Of a DNA stretch of 64,000 nt, positions 11,482 to 23,525 are shown piece after piece. Both the position numbers and the translations under genes were made by a program. The notes below the pieces were generated by a model. That model saw only the letters and a program-made list of their open reading frames with translations. It ran no database searches and was not told the origin of the DNA. The DNA lies in contig CM060981.1 of the NCBI GenBank assembly GCA_030765065.1, positions 228,291,152 through 228,355,151 of the forward strand, written 5' to 3'. This DNA comes from Deroplatys truncata (lineage: Eukaryota; Arthropoda; Insecta; Mantodea; Mantidae). How positions within the stretch are numbered: position 1 is the first letter of the stretch; the number at the start of each line of letters is the position of its first letter.

Positions 11482-11693
11482 TGTCACGAACGTCAGCCAG
11501 GGGTGAGTTGGGAACCTCCACCACTTGTCACGGCTACCAAGGTATGTGTTCCCTGACGCTTAACTTCGGCTTCAGTTGTTCCGGGTTTCTTTACAACTCT
11601 CAACTAACATCTAAAATCTTTCAATTCCACCTTTTGCGGAAACTTACAACCTTACTAAGAATACCTAGTATAATAAACCGTTGCATCGTGACA
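11482..11693 (+). mobile_element. Short solo LTR, 212 bp, TSD ATAT
   Basis: Starts TGTCACGA and ends TCGTGACA, a perfect 8-bp inverted terminus. It is flanked on both sides by ATAT (11478-11481 and 11694-11697). A polyadenylation-type AATAAA lies 20 bp before the end, as in an R-U5 region, which sets the strand. TG...CA ends with a 4-bp duplication fit a solo LTR of a gypsy-type retrotransposon. A short terminal-inverted-repeat DNA element is the alternative. Confidence 0.7.
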
Positions 11694-11869
11694 ATATGTA
11701 AACCAAAATTAATATATGTTTTAAAATTAGTTCCAGAGATTAACTTTTGTAGTACTTTTTTACTGTTTTGGAAACATTTGTATTTTATAATTAAACTATT
11801 TAATACTACATTAATAAATTGTAGAGGTTAGCTTTTATTATCCTTAGTAGTTTGTGAAAATATAAATAT
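11694..11869. other. Unassigned AT-rich spacer
   Basis: Nothing recognised. Confidence 0.4.
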
Positions 11870-11871
11870 TA

Positions 11872-13109
11872 CGAGGGTCAGTCAATAACCAATGCCAATT
11901 TATTTTCTCTTGTAATTTGCAAGAAGCTTAAACTTGGATTACACAACATGAAAGCCACAATATTTAGGATTAAATTGCCACTTTTCAATGCAATCCTCAC
12001 ACTTTTTCACAGTTTCAGTCCACATTTTAACGAGGGCATGTATTCCTGTGTGATAAAACACACAGTCTTGCTTCCGAAGCCAAAGACGTACATTTGCTTC
12101 CACGGTCTCTGCATCTTGAAAGTGAATCTTATGAGCTTCTTTCAGCGGCACAAACTGATGGAAGTCTGATGGTGCTAGATCAGGGCTGTATGGAGGATGA
12201 GGCAAAATTTCCCATCCGATGTTCACAATCCTTAAGTGGTGTGACGACTGGTGTGTAGTTTTGCATTGTCATGGTTTTTGTTGCGCGTATTCGCTGAAGA
12301 CGTGCTTAAAGCTATTTGAGGGTGCCGATTTATTGCACAGAATTTATTGGGCATCCCTGCTCCAAAACGTCAACCAGAATCACACCCTCTGCGTCCCATA
12401 ACACTGTCGCCATCACTTTCCCTGCTGATGGCACAGTTTTGAAAACTTTCTTCCTCGGTGAGGTTGTGTGATGCCATTCCATGTACTGTCTCTTTGATTA
12501 TAGTTACAAAAATGAACCCACGTTTCGTCTCCAGTCACAATTTTGTCTAGAAACTCCTCTCCCTCCAAATGGAAGTGCTGCAAGTGTTCGGAGGCTATTA
12601 TTTTTCGTGTCTCCTTATTCTGTTCTGTTAAAATTGGGGTACCCACCGTGAACAAACTCGTCACCGTATTGCCTTTACTGAGGGATGTAATGCGACACAG
12701 TTCATCCGTTGATACCCGGCGCTCATTTCGAATGGTCTCATCCACTCGCGCAATGTTGCAGTCACAGGTCTGCCACTCTGCTGTTCATCAGCCAACGGTG
12801 TTGGCTTTTCAGCTTCGTTACAGCAACGAACCCATCTTCTAACCGTGCTGACATCCACTGTTGCATCACCATACATCTTTGTGAGCCTTTCATGAATGTG
12901 AATGGGCGTTTCACCTTCCGCATTCAAGAATTCAATGACATTACGCTGTCTAATACGAACATCGATGTCAGCCATTTTTCAAAAGGCAGCAGTGCTGCCA
13001 CCGGTTGACGTGGAGAAGAGGGTTTGAGAAATTGCGTCAAATTCAAATTGACATAACTAACATAGTTAATGAAAAAAAATAGGAGGCATTACTTACCGAC
13101 TGACCCTCG
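11872..13109 (-). mobile_element. Mariner-family transposon with both termini (mariner-2), transposase broken
   Basis: 1.24 kb bounded by inverted termini CGAGGGTCAGTC and GACTGACCCTCG inside a TA duplication (11870-11871 and 13110-13111). The transposase is on the minus strand in several frames: the helix-turn-helix region from 12975 (IHIHERLTKMYGDATVDVST, VRRW), the first catalytic block at about 12540 (IVTGDETWVHF), and the C-terminal block at about 12190 (HPPYSPDLAPSDFHQF). Size and motif order match DD34D mariners of about 345 residues. The N-terminal and central frames are shifted relative to one another near 12700, and there is a break between 12413 and 12226. It is therefore a dead copy whose ends could still be recognised by a related transposase. 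Confidence 0.9.
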
Positions 13110-13111
13110 TA

Positions 13112-13955
13112 AATAAGACACTTAGTAATATTATTGTTTAATAACGTCACAACTAAGCATGTTAACAAAAATTCTACTTGTCAATTTTTACTCTGTCTTT
13201 AACATGGAGGTATAAAACATTTCATTGATTTCTTCATAAAAGTTCATCTTGTGAAACAGATTGTAAATGAGAGTATGCCGACAAACGAAAACCCGAGAAA
13301 AAAGAGTTTAAAAATTAATACGCTAAAATAGCACTGTTCATGACTTTTTGATGTTTAAAAAGTATTTAGTGTATTATACAGCCCTCTGTCGTTCTTTTCT
13401 GCTACTAGAAGCTAAGTTCATATTTCATTATTCCTCAGGCTTCTATTGAATTGTTTGTTCGTTTTTATTTAAATTTTATTGGATTCTGGGCTTGCAGCAG
13501 ATATTTAAGTCATTACATGACACGTTTTAAAAGATTGTACAGCTTAAAAATTATATAAATTAAAGTACAAGGTTTGTAATGTTATTATAATAACACTAAA
13601 ATCCAATTTTCGGTCCTCTATCAGATGGGTCTCCTTACATGGATACTAATGTATGACATGAATAATTGTACCGTAAGGATTTGCATCAGTTCACAAGTGT
13701 TGGTTGGGAAAACTTCCAATCCCATTTATTCCAACTGTTTCCTCATGTGTAAATAATACTGAAGAGACAGAGAATGGATGGGTAGTTTGCGCAACAAACC
13801 ATCGCAAAATCTCTGCCATAAACATTCAGTAACAATTCTAAACTAAACGTTTGTGTGTATACGCTTATAGACAGTTTTCCTTGTTTTTGGCATAGAGTAG
13901 TGTGCGAAGGAGAATTTCGATACGGAAGCACATATTTCGTGTATCTATACCTTAT
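13112..13955. other. Unassigned AT-rich stretch
   Basis: No recognisable gene or repeat. Confidence 0.4.
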
Positions 13956-14240
13956 ATCTACTGAACCTCCGGGAGTAAAGGGTGAAGTGAAGGCCACAGA
14001 GGGCGACCAGATGCGGGGCGGCAGCCTCGAACGCAGTGGGTTCCCTAACGTCTCCAGATGTAAGCTCCCGACGGGACCACACACACACACAACCTTCCCT
14101 CCCCAAGGAGAACTCACTGGGGTTTCTTCACATACCGAAGGCCAGTTAGGTACTCAAAGGTAAATTCCACCCACACACGCCTCGCCACGTGGTCCACTGG
14201 CATGAGCCCCCTACCCTGAAACATTACAAAAAAGGAAAGT
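13956..14240. other. GC-richer unassigned block
   Basis: A block visibly richer in GC than its surroundings, with a short CA run at about 14080. It may be an unrecognised SINE body. No box A or box B was found within it. Confidence 0.3.
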
Positions 14241-14299
14241 AACAAAAATTTGCAGAATAACGGAAACTATCCTATTATTCAACTACCGATCTGGAAAAA

Positions 14300-14375
14300 T
14301 CGCTAAGTGACTGGTCCATCGGGAAACTAACCCGAGACCTCCCTAATGCGAGTTTCAGGCGTTACGAAGCCATTT
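14300..14375 (-). repeat. tRNA-like SINE head, isolated
   Basis: On the minus strand: TGGCTTCGTAACGCCTGAAA, then ACTCGCATTAGGGAGGTCTC and GGGTTAGTTTCCC. This is the box A/box B arrangement of the S1-type heads with no S1 body attached. Confidence 0.55.
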
Positions 14376-14439
14376 TACCTGGTGTTGTGGTGTAAGCAGA
14401 TCCGTCATAACATTTGTCCAAGTATCTTTTATACAACCT

Positions 14440-14768
14440 GTATAGATTAATCTTAATAACAATATAATAATAACAAGGCGCTACAGTCCATGAAGGGACA
14501 AGATCTACCAACCCGACTACCGCCTCACGCCTATGTACATACGGCAGAGATGGGCGATCATCCAACCATAACGGGCATCACGCATCCCTCAACCAGAATG
14601 TTGGCCTTCGTGGACGAAATCACTGCCTATCGCAGCTCGTCACTTTCTGCTGAGTGGGCACCAATCTTCTATATCCGCAACCCCATGGGTGTCATCGATT
14701 TCGGGCGCATTCCGTGGTCGGGAACCAGAGATCCACACTATAGCCCACGCACCACCAAAGTGCTTTTC
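14440..14768 (-). repeat. tRNA-related SINE, family S4
   Basis: The minus-strand body contains GATCTCTGGTTCCCGACCAC, GTGCCCACTCAGCA, GAGCTGCGATAGGCAGTGA and GGCCAACATTCTGG. These words recur in the same order and strand at 45735-46050. The 3' end is a (TTATTA)-type tail, seen on the + strand as AATAATAATAACAAGG at about 14465. Confidence 0.7.
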
Positions 14769-15161
14769 ATTTTGAATGAAAAACTAGTAAACCATAAGTG
14801 AGACAAAAATTAGATACATCCATTTTTTTTTTGGTGAACCACTTTACAAATATTCAAATTTTCCCTCATATTTGTCTGAATTTTCTGATACTGATAGCTT
14901 TACTCAGATGGGAATTCGTTATTAATTTTTTATGTCCTGCACATGCAAAGAGAATGAAATGCTCCACATAGCAACCAGCTCTTAAAATATTTGACTGTCG
15001 CTTAAAGCCTACCATATTCCCCTTGCACCTGCAAGAAAATTAGCAATAAGATAAGTTTCTGAAAATGTTTATCTCGATTAACATGAGGTAGATGGAGAAT
15101 GAGCGTTTTTAAAATTAGATTGTTCAAGAATAGAGAAAGTCATTTGAGTGTAAAGATAAGA
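14769..15161 (+). repeat. Repeat A, 3' half only
   Basis: Starts in the middle of the family sequence (AACTAGTAAACCATAAG) immediately after the S4 SINE and runs to TAAAGATAAGA. The 5' half is missing. Confidence 0.75.
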
Positions 15162-15393
15162 TTTTTCATTATTTCTTCTCCTACTGTCCAACAGTACCAT
15201 TATTGCTTCCTTTCTCCACTCTCCCAACTTAGATTAACAACTCGCTTTTATTACCTGTACCTATGCTCATTAAATTAGCATGAAGTCCTTCCTTAGAAAC
15301 ATAAGAGGTATCATTATAAACGCCAAGTATACTAAGTTAATTCCAAATAATTCCGCATTCACCCTTATCAGCTTTTCAGTGCTTGCTTACAAA

Positions 15394-16272
15394 TTTTTAC
15401 TTTCTCTATTACGTACAGTAAGTAGAGGAAGTATTGCATTCCACCCAAAAATTCGATACCGAGATTTCACGGAAATATATGTTCTGAGGCCCTCTGAATC
15501 CAAATGAAGCATTTTTGGGAAAATGCCAGTGTGTGTGTCTGTTTCTTGGCTATTAACAGAATAACTCAAAAACGAAAAGTCGGATAAATACCAAATTAGG
15601 TATTTGAGTTTAGTATCTTCCAAGGGTGCGAGACACGAAAATTTGCAAGAAAACCCCCACCCCAGACTACACTTTACGTGGAACATTTTTCGAAACTTCT
15701 GATTTTCTCAAAAATGGTTCTATCGATTTTGACTAACAAACCATATATGAAACATACTTACGTGACAAATAAGGTGCATATATTGCATTTAATGGGAATA
15801 GTCTAGGAAGTCCTCTTCAGTGGGAGGGAATTTTATATTATCCTATGTAATTTGTAAACGTTTGTAGACAAAAAGGTGCCATACAAAAAATGTAGAGCTT
15901 TTTAAAACACACAATTTATTTAAAATAGGTTTTTTTGTGGCATAAGCTGTTTCTGAGATATCTATTATTAAAAGTTCGAATTGTTCAATACTTGTGATTC
16001 TTTCAAAGTCCCATCGATTTTCAGTTGTTCCTTGTGATTGTATGGACACAGTATGGAATTTTAAAGCCAGCTTATAGCGTTCAGTTTTTAAACATTTTAC
16101 TATTGTTGTTCTCTTTCTATCTACAACGAAATTTTTAATCTAGCTATTTCTGCAAAGGTTTATTTGGTTTAAAGGGTAGCAGATATAAAAATTAGCTTTA
16201 GTAAGAACAGTTTGTATACTCACTAATAAACGACCAAGGGTACAGAAAGTCATGTGAATATACCACATCAGA
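15394..16272 (+). repeat. Repeat A (A2), full length
   Basis: 879 bp, preceded by AAA. It starts TTTTTACTTTCTCTATTACG and ends ATACCACATCAGA. The 3' two-thirds show the A2 type (TTTTGTGGCATAAGCTG, TGGACACAGTATGG, ACTAATAAACGACCAAGG), which serves here as the reference for that subfamily. Confidence 0.85.
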
Positions 16273-16949
16273 CTATTTGTGTGTCGAAATGCAGACTTCA
16301 TGTTTAGACGTATCGTTTTTTGTCATCCCCCTATATAAAATTTTAAAAGGAATTTAAAATGTCCCACCCTTGAGACCCTTTGTCTCCTTTACTATTCTAA
16401 TGTCCATTTTCATTCTTTCTAATTCGTTCAACAAATATTCTCTTTTGCTTCTGATTTCCTGAAATTTCGAAGTCCCAATATTCAAAGTCCGTTTGCATAG
16501 CTTTTGTCGTAAACCGGCTTCTTTATTTTGCGGCCTTTAGCGTTAAAAATGTTTTTACACTAGTCGGGTGCTGGCCCGATGCCAGAGCCTCCCTATCTGA
16601 AAGGTCTGGTTTGATTTCGTACTGCCTTTCCGTAGGAAAGTTGTCATCACTACGGCTATATACGAGTTTGTCCTACGCGCTATAGGAATGGGATGGGTAA
16701 GGATAAATTAATGTTGGGTAGGATCTGGATTCCACATGATTTACTTCGGTTATGGGAGGCAAAGTAAAATCATATGGGTAACATCATTAGTTTCTGAAGC
16801 AGATCTGTTTTTGCCAGAAACGTAAAGCAGTACTGGTAATAATGTGCTCTATATCTAGCACATACCCAACAAACAGGCGACATACAAGAGGATCTGAGAT
16901 TTAAAAATGAAATCTAATGTTGCAGCCACATGACTATCTGTTTGTTAAT
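16273..16949. other. Unassigned stretch
   Basis: A patch around 16565-16640 (GGTGCTGGCCCGATGCCAGA) is GC-richer and may be part of an unrecognised SINE. Nothing else can be named. Confidence 0.35.
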
Positions 16950-17135
16950 CGAGACACGGCCAAGGTTTAATTCCCTGAACTCTTCTTACAACAAGATGGG
17001 GCGCCTCCTCATATTGCTGTGCTGATGAACTACTTTGACAACTCTTCTCCACAGCGTTGCAAAGAGCAATATGACAACATCAACAGGCTGAATTACTCAG
17101 ACACATATGCACCACTTCGGGGGAAAGAACACCAA
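16950..17135 (+). pseudogene. Transposase fragment with DDE-type block FLQQDGAPPH
   Basis: From 16983 the + strand reads FLQQDGAPPHIAVLMNYFD. The QQDGAPPH block is the second catalytic aspartate motif of Tc1/mariner-superfamily transposases of the type common in insects. A further ~35 codons stay open before a stop (RCKEQYDNINRLNY and onward), but the third catalytic block is absent. Upstream the frame is broken by several stops. This is a decayed scrap of a transposon different from the two SETMAR-type mariners, whose motif would be HDNARPH. Confidence 0.6.
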
Positions 17136-17221
17136 GAACAGGGGACGAATTAAGAGTAAATCTCGGACGCATTGCCAAAAATCGGACTTTTAATTTTTTT
17201 ATACAGTCCTATGAAATGGAA

Positions 17222-17735
17222 CCGAGTGAAGTGGCGCCGCGGTAAGAGTGCGACTCACATTCTGCAGGTTTCGGGTTCGCTTCCCGGTGACCACCCATTC
17301 CGACCCATGAGATTTTCGCCGTTCCTCCCTATTCAGTTTAGAGTGCTGTGGTGTTTCTTCCCTACCACGATTTCCTTTCCTTCATTTCCCTTTCATTCCA
17401 TTTCCTTCTCATCTTTCCGGTTTGCTAGGTTTCGTGGCGTATGGTGGTGCCGGACAGATGGTTAGGATGCATGCTCAATGGAAAGACTGTTCACTGCGGA
17501 CACCAGAGGGCTGTTTGATTGGTGGGCCATTCTTGGCCGTCTCTTGGCGGCTCAGTAGTGGCGGATCTGCGAGCTTGGGAATGTTAGGGACTTATGCACA
17601 TCTCTGTGGCCTGTAGCCTCCTGTAGTTCCTTCACCTCGTCCTTTGCTCCTGAAAGTGGTGCTGTAAAGATTTGTGTAAGCCACAGCGCGCAGGCCCCTC
17701 CCTCCGTTGAACCACCTCTACCTGTACCTATAAAA
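17222..17735 (+). repeat. tRNA-derived SINE, family S1
   Basis: Head GAGTGAAGTGGCGCCGCGGT, box B TTTCGGGTTCGCTTCCC at about 17268, then the S1 body (CCTTCTCATCTTTCC, GGCCTGTAGCCTCCTG, CCTCCGTTGAACCACCTCTA). Confidence 0.8.
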
Positions 17736-17802
17736 TTCAATACACTCTTTAATTTCATATATATTTTACTATTGTGAGCAAAGTACTTGTATTTTGAATA
17801 TA

Positions 17803-18392
17803 TTTTTACTTTTTCTACAACCACCAAACTACCCTTTACATGAAACAGTTTTCAACATTTTTTTTTCTAAAAATGGCTCCAACTATTTTTATTAAAATGC
17901 CATATATTAAACATATTTAGATGAAAAATAAAATGTATATCTTGAATTTTCTGGGAATAGCCTGTGAAGTCCTCTTCATTCGAAAGGAATTTCATATAAA
18001 TTTGTTTGACTTGTAAACGTTAAGCGATACAGGAAAACACACTATACAAAAATGTAGATGTGTTTAAAACATAAAATTTATTTCAAATACGTTTTTTTGT
18101 GGCATAAGCCTTTGTGTGATATCCTATATTAAGTGTTCGAATCGTTCATTACTTCGTCATTCTTTTAAAGTCCTGTCAACATTCAGTTGTTTCTCACGAT
18201 TCCATTGAAACAGTGACCAATTTTAAAGCCAGCATATAGCGTCCAGTTTTAAACATTTGACTATCGCTGTTCTCTTTGTATCTATATGTAGCTATTTAGA
18301 TTTAGATGGAAAAATAAACTTTAGTAAGAATATTTTGTATACCTACTAAAAGTAATACAGGGTAGAGAAACTCGTGTGAATGTAGTATGAGA
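17803..18392 (+). repeat. Repeat A (A2), internally deleted
   Basis: Starts TTTTTACTTTTTCTACAACC and then jumps straight to CAAACTACCCTTTACATG, so about 230 bp covering the TG tract is gone. The 3' part is A2 type and ends GTATGAGA. Confidence 0.8.
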
Positions 18393-19445
18393 TTTTTAAA
18401 TGTAGTACTGCATCTCGGGTTTTGTACTGTGCACCAATTTATAGAAAAAATAACTCCTACACACTTCGGCTTAGATTGGTAAACTTTACCCTGTATTTTA
18501 GAAGAAGTTTTGCTCTACCATTAAGTATGGATGCCGTTGTATACCCAAGCTATATGCGGTTTCTCCACCTTTGAAAAAGTTTTCTCTTTGAAAGACATTT
18601 TTTGGCTTAAATGACCCGTTTTCTCAAGAAATATTCAAGGTGGTTAAAGTAAATCTTAGGATAATAAAACAACCTCTTCCGTGCTGTATGTACAATTTTT
18701 AATAAGATCATTATTGTTTATTTTAACAAAACGGATTGCTAATAAGTTTTTATTAAAGCATAGTACAACCGAGAAAAGAAGTCGAGTTTTCCTTAATAAA
18801 CCATCGTATTATAGAAAACTAAATTAGTGAACACAGCTGTGCTCAATATTCTGAAAATTTCACTCTAATATCTTAAATAGTTTTTGGGATAATGGATCAT
18901 CAACAGGCACAAGAATTCTTAAACAGTTGGCTTCAGGTTATATACACTATAACCATTTTCACTACAAAGAGTGCAAAACAACATAGGCCAAGGGTCACTG
19001 GCAGGCATGTAATAAACCAGTCCAATTGCTGTCTGTAAAATGCAAAACACTGTTCGACGAATGCCTATAATCCAGTGACAGTACAACCACATTTCCTTTC
19101 CTCCTGGCTTTAATGCTTAGAAATTCCTGTACCTTGTCATGAAATTGGGAAATGTAACATTGGCCATATAGGGTTTTTAATCTACCCCTAAGGGGTTACA
19201 AAATGCCAGTATATGTGAAAATGTAAACGATATTAAATGTATTTCTCGATTATTTACTTTGCTTGCTTGCTTGCTTGCTGGTTTATTCACTTCTTCTATT
19301 CACTCCCCTGTCACACTGCTGTCACTGTGATTGTCTGTTACCAGGTAGACAATGATTTTTCACTAATGCTCTAACCTGTCAGTAAGAGAGAATTTTATGT
19401 GAGAGCAAAGAGTTGAGATCTCAAATATATACGCATATTTATTTC
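18393..19445. other. Unassigned AT-rich stretch
   Basis: No gene or known repeat. A short (CTTG)n tract sits at 19259-19279. Confidence 0.4.
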
Positions 19446-19448
19446 TTA

Positions 19449-19975
19449 CCAAGCGGAATGGTTCAGGCGGTAACTTCTATGGGCCGCATTCGGGAGGTCG
19501 TGGGTTCTATTTCCTTGGTCGACCTTCTAACTCAGGGTTTTTTGGGGTGTTTCCCCGGGTCGCCAGAAGAATGCTAGGAAGGATCATTATATCCCCGAAT
19601 TTCCTGTCCCTCCATTTCATCTCTATTCTCACTTTTTCACCCTTCATCTACTTGGTTTATTTCAGAGTGTCGAGGGAGGTCTCGGCAGGGGAAAAGGATG
19701 CTCTAAGGAAACCTCCGGGCCTCCGGGTTCCGGACCCCCGAGGCGATGTATAAGCTCACATGCCGGAGGGGGCCAGCTGCACCAGCCAGCACCCGGGGAG
19801 TTTAAATCTGTAAATTATATGAACCTTCACCTCTGCCTGTCGTGCCTCCTGCTCCGGCCACCCTCTGTCTGATCTCACCCCATCCCTCATTCCCGAGGGA
19901 GCCCCGTCAGGGCATAGGCACACAAGATCTGCGTAGATCGAAGTGCTATGACCCCCTCAGCTTCTAGTTCTATCC
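19449..19975 (+). repeat. tRNA-derived SINE, family S3
   Basis: Head ACCAAGCGGAATGGTTCAGG with GGTAACTTC and the box B-like GGTCGTGGGTTCTATTTCC. The body differs from S1 and is GC-rich (GGCCTCCGGGTTCCGGACCC, CCGGAGGGGGCCAGCTGCAC). It ends near AGATCGAAGTGCTATGACC. The head recurs alone, reversed, at 29878-29985. Confidence 0.7.
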
Positions 19976-21848
19976 TATCCTATATTTATTTCTTATTTTG
20001 ATGCTCAAGTCTTTTTAATGAAAATAATCAAATAAAATTCGTAAACTAATAATCTAGTATTGCTCTGCACATCAAGTATACTATCTAGTATTACAATGTG
20101 TAAACCAAGGAAGATAAAATCCGTGTGTTGCTTTTTAAAGAAAGCTCTTTATGGCGAAAGAAACGTCTGTAGAAGAATATTCGGTTAGGTTTTAATTCTA
20201 AAACAATTATTATTGCATTCTTAATTACAGTTGAGCCGTTTATTACGCTCAGCTACCTTTTATACCATCCCTATTCTCAGGACATGGAATCGGGGATAAC
20301 TAAAGGTAGGTTTTGTGAGAGGGAAAATTGGGATACTTACCAACCAAATCTCTCTATAACATTTTATTAAAATATCGTAGAAAAACAACGAACAGTGTAA
20401 ATAAAATGCTTTCAGTTTGCAATTAGTTTTGCACTCTAGTAACATCATGTTTAAAGTTTACTTTTAATGGCTTTACCTTATAATAAAATGAAAACACTAC
20501 AAGTTATGTTCTTTCTCCAAGTTTGCTTTAAACAACAGATTTACATAGTGAAAGCGTGCAAATTTTCTGTCTCGATAATGACTTCTACGAATCATGAAAT
20601 ATTTGTAATAAGCCAAAACCTAGTCGTATTACTTTTCCGAGGGAACAAAATTTGGCACCAAGTAAGATTTAGACGGTTACTCACCCAAAAGTATTATACT
20701 AACTTTTGAAAAGGCCGAAATGTGTGCAGCGTTTCGCTTATGTCGACTGGGCCGCGAAGAGCTGTTAGCCACCGAAGGGAAGTTGCCCCGGATTAGTGTG
20801 CAGTGACGAATCTTATTTTCCCTGGAGACTTCCAGGGGAAGGGCTGACTGTTGGCGCTGCGACCGCCGTGACGTTCATAAAGCACTCAATCAAACTTGCT
20901 GGAACATGGTGACGTGCTTCATGAAGTCACCAATAGTCCTGACGCCATGATTTGAGACGTAGACGTAGACGTAGTGGTGTTATAACCACTAACGCTGTTA
21001 TTACGTAACTGTAAACGCCTTCTGATGGAAATAAGCAGGAGCGAACCAACTGGTACACGCTAAAAGCGAAAGTGCATTTTAAATAGATATTCTCGTCTTA
21101 AAATACTTCTAGAGCTAAAATACTCTTACCGTTATAAGAAGATTCGATTCCCCATTTGTGTTGATGTGCATTCGTGAAGATCTATATATTGCTTGTGTTG
21201 TAATAACTGCGGCATTTATCTTATTTTACATGCATTTTCTGTAGAGTAAGAACTATTATCTACTCCATGGGATTCTCAACGAAAACTCGAGACCCTTTTT
21301 GCAATTATGTTCTGTTATATATGCAATATGTTTGTATTCCAGACGATAGGCATTGGTCTTTTAGTAATTTGTGAATTGAAATTAGGAGAAGTTTTATAGA
21401 ACCACGTTCATCAGAAACAATAGCGTTTTTCAATGGTGAAAGAATTATCAAAATCGATTGAGCGATTACGCGTTTTGTCACCTTGTAATACTCATAAGAA
21501 TAAAAATGGCCCAATAACAGCGCCTTGAGATGATCCTGCTTCTGCTGTTTCAGTACAAGATTGAAAACTTTCAGGTTTAAAAAAACGGAGCTTTTGAAAG
21601 GTTAGCATTGCAAATTTCTGCATAAGATATCTGATAAAAGAGAACTTACTGTGTAGAAAGGTCCCTCGTGCCAACTTTATTAAATGCCTTTTCTGTATCT
21701 GAAAATAAGTCGACTTTAGTTTTTATTACTGAGTACGCTACTGGGTGTCCTGACTCCAATTTTAGTGTTCCAAAATATTTCATTTTAGCGAATCTGTTAG
21801 CTTTGTTTGGTACCACTCCCGCATATAGAAATGAACGTTTTATATACA
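19976..21848. other. Unassigned stretch
   Basis: Nearly 1.9 kb without a named feature. A GC-richer block at 20710-21000 contains three GACGTA units at 20958-20978. The open frames here are short and show no motif. Confidence 0.4.
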
Positions 21849-22831
21849 AATCTGACGTGTTACACTCACATGACCTTTTCTACTATTGTACAAACTATTT
21901 TTACAAACTCTTATTCTCCATCTATTTCATATTAATGGAGATAAAGATTTGCAGAAACGATCTTTTGACATTCAAAGAAAATTAAATTTTACACATAGCG
22001 ACCAGTTCTAAAAATATTTACTATCGCTTAAGGCGGACTATGTTCCCCTTGTTTTGTATTTGCAAGGGCAATATAGAAATGCAGTAGCCTTTAAGCATAG
22101 ACATATCTCTTAATAGCTGGTTGCTATGTGCAGCACCATTCTCTTTGCCACAGATTAATACTCTTTGCATGTCCAAGACAAAAAGGTTAATAACGAATTC
22201 CCATTTGAGAAAAAGTATAAGTATTGGAAAATTTAAGGGAACAACAAGCAATATCTCGAATATGGTTCACTGAACAAAAAAATGTATGTTACATAAATTA
22301 TGTATTTTAACGAGATCTACATTTTTTGTGTAGTAGAATTTTGTCTATCTCTTATGGTTTACCAGTTATGCAAAAGTCGTTCACAATGAAGAATACTTTT
22401 GGAGACATTCCCAGAAAATTCAAGATATACATTTTATTTGTCATGAAAATATCTTAAACATATGATATTTTAATCAAAATCGTTAGAGCCATTTTTGAGA
22501 CAATTAAAATTTTCGAAAAATGTTCCATATAAAGGGTAATCTGGGGTGGGGGATTTTCTTGAAAACCTTCGTGTCACATCTCTGGAAGATACTGAACCAT
22601 AAATACCAAGTTTGGTGTTTATCCGACTGTTCGTTTCTGAGTTATGCTGTTACCAGACACACACACACACACACACACACACACGCGCGCGCGCACGGAA
22701 ATTTTACAAAAATTTTTTTTTTGTATTCAGGGGGTCTCAAAACATATATTTCTGGTGAAATCTCGGTATCGAATTTTTGGTTGGAATACAATACTTCCTC
22801 TACTAACTATACGTAGTAGAGAAAGTAAAAA
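21849..22831 (-). repeat. Repeat A (A3 variant)
   Basis: Reverse-orientation counterpart of the copy at 8518-9457, with the same extra segment (CAGTAGCCTTTAAGCATAGA, CTTGTTTTGTATTTGCAAGG). It is bounded by an A before TCTGACG and by AAAAAAT after GAGAAAGT. Its CA tract has expanded to an (AC)n-(GC)n microsatellite at 22655-22697. Confidence 0.85.
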
Positions 22832-22984
22832 ATACTTAACTAAATTGAGAACAAGGGCACATCAACAATTATCTAAAATGAAATAGCAACGAGTTACGTA
22901 CAATATGTCGCCCGAACGAAATCATCCAGCCCATCCGCCCATCCTTTTTAGCGACGACACGTATGTATATACGAGAAACCGCGT

Positions 22985-23525
22985 AGGATGGTTCAGGCGG
23001 CAACGTCTGTGCCTCGTATTTGGGTTTTCCGGGTTCGATTCCCAGTGACCGCCACTCTGACCATGGGGGTTTTTCTTGGTTTTCCTTTAGTAGCCTTGGC
23101 GAATAATCGGGGGTGTATTCTACCACGATTTCTCCTTTATCTCATTCCCTATCATTTCATCTCTCTCCCTTTCATCTTAGGTAGTGTCTTCGGGTTCGGT
23201 GGTGCGGCTAGCGTCGAGAAGATGGAATGGTTTCTGCACTTTGTAAAAGATTTCTTCCTGTAAACCGCCAGGCTGTGTAGGCCCACTTGCTAGGGTCGCT
23301 TTATCGCCCTCTCTCAGGATTCTTCGCTTCCGCTGGTGCAGGCGGGTGTTTTAAACTGGAAATATTAAGGACTTCCGTGCGTCTCCATGTACCTGTTTGC
23401 CTACGACCTCCTGCGGTTCCTTCACTTCAACCCTGCCTCCTGGGGGGTGTAGTCACAATAGATCTAGTTGGTCGCGATGGAGAGGTGCCCCCTTCCGTTG
23501 AATTACCTCTACCTCTTTATAGGAG
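22985..23525 (+). repeat. tRNA-derived SINE, family S1
   Basis: The head GCGTAGGATGGTTCAGGCGG is closer to the S3 type, with box B TTCCGGGTTCGATTCCC at about 23027. The body is S1-like (CTACGACCTCCTGCGGTTCC, GCCTCCTGGGGGGTG, CGTTGAATTACCTCTACC). It joins an S3-type head to an S1-type body. Confidence 0.75.
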
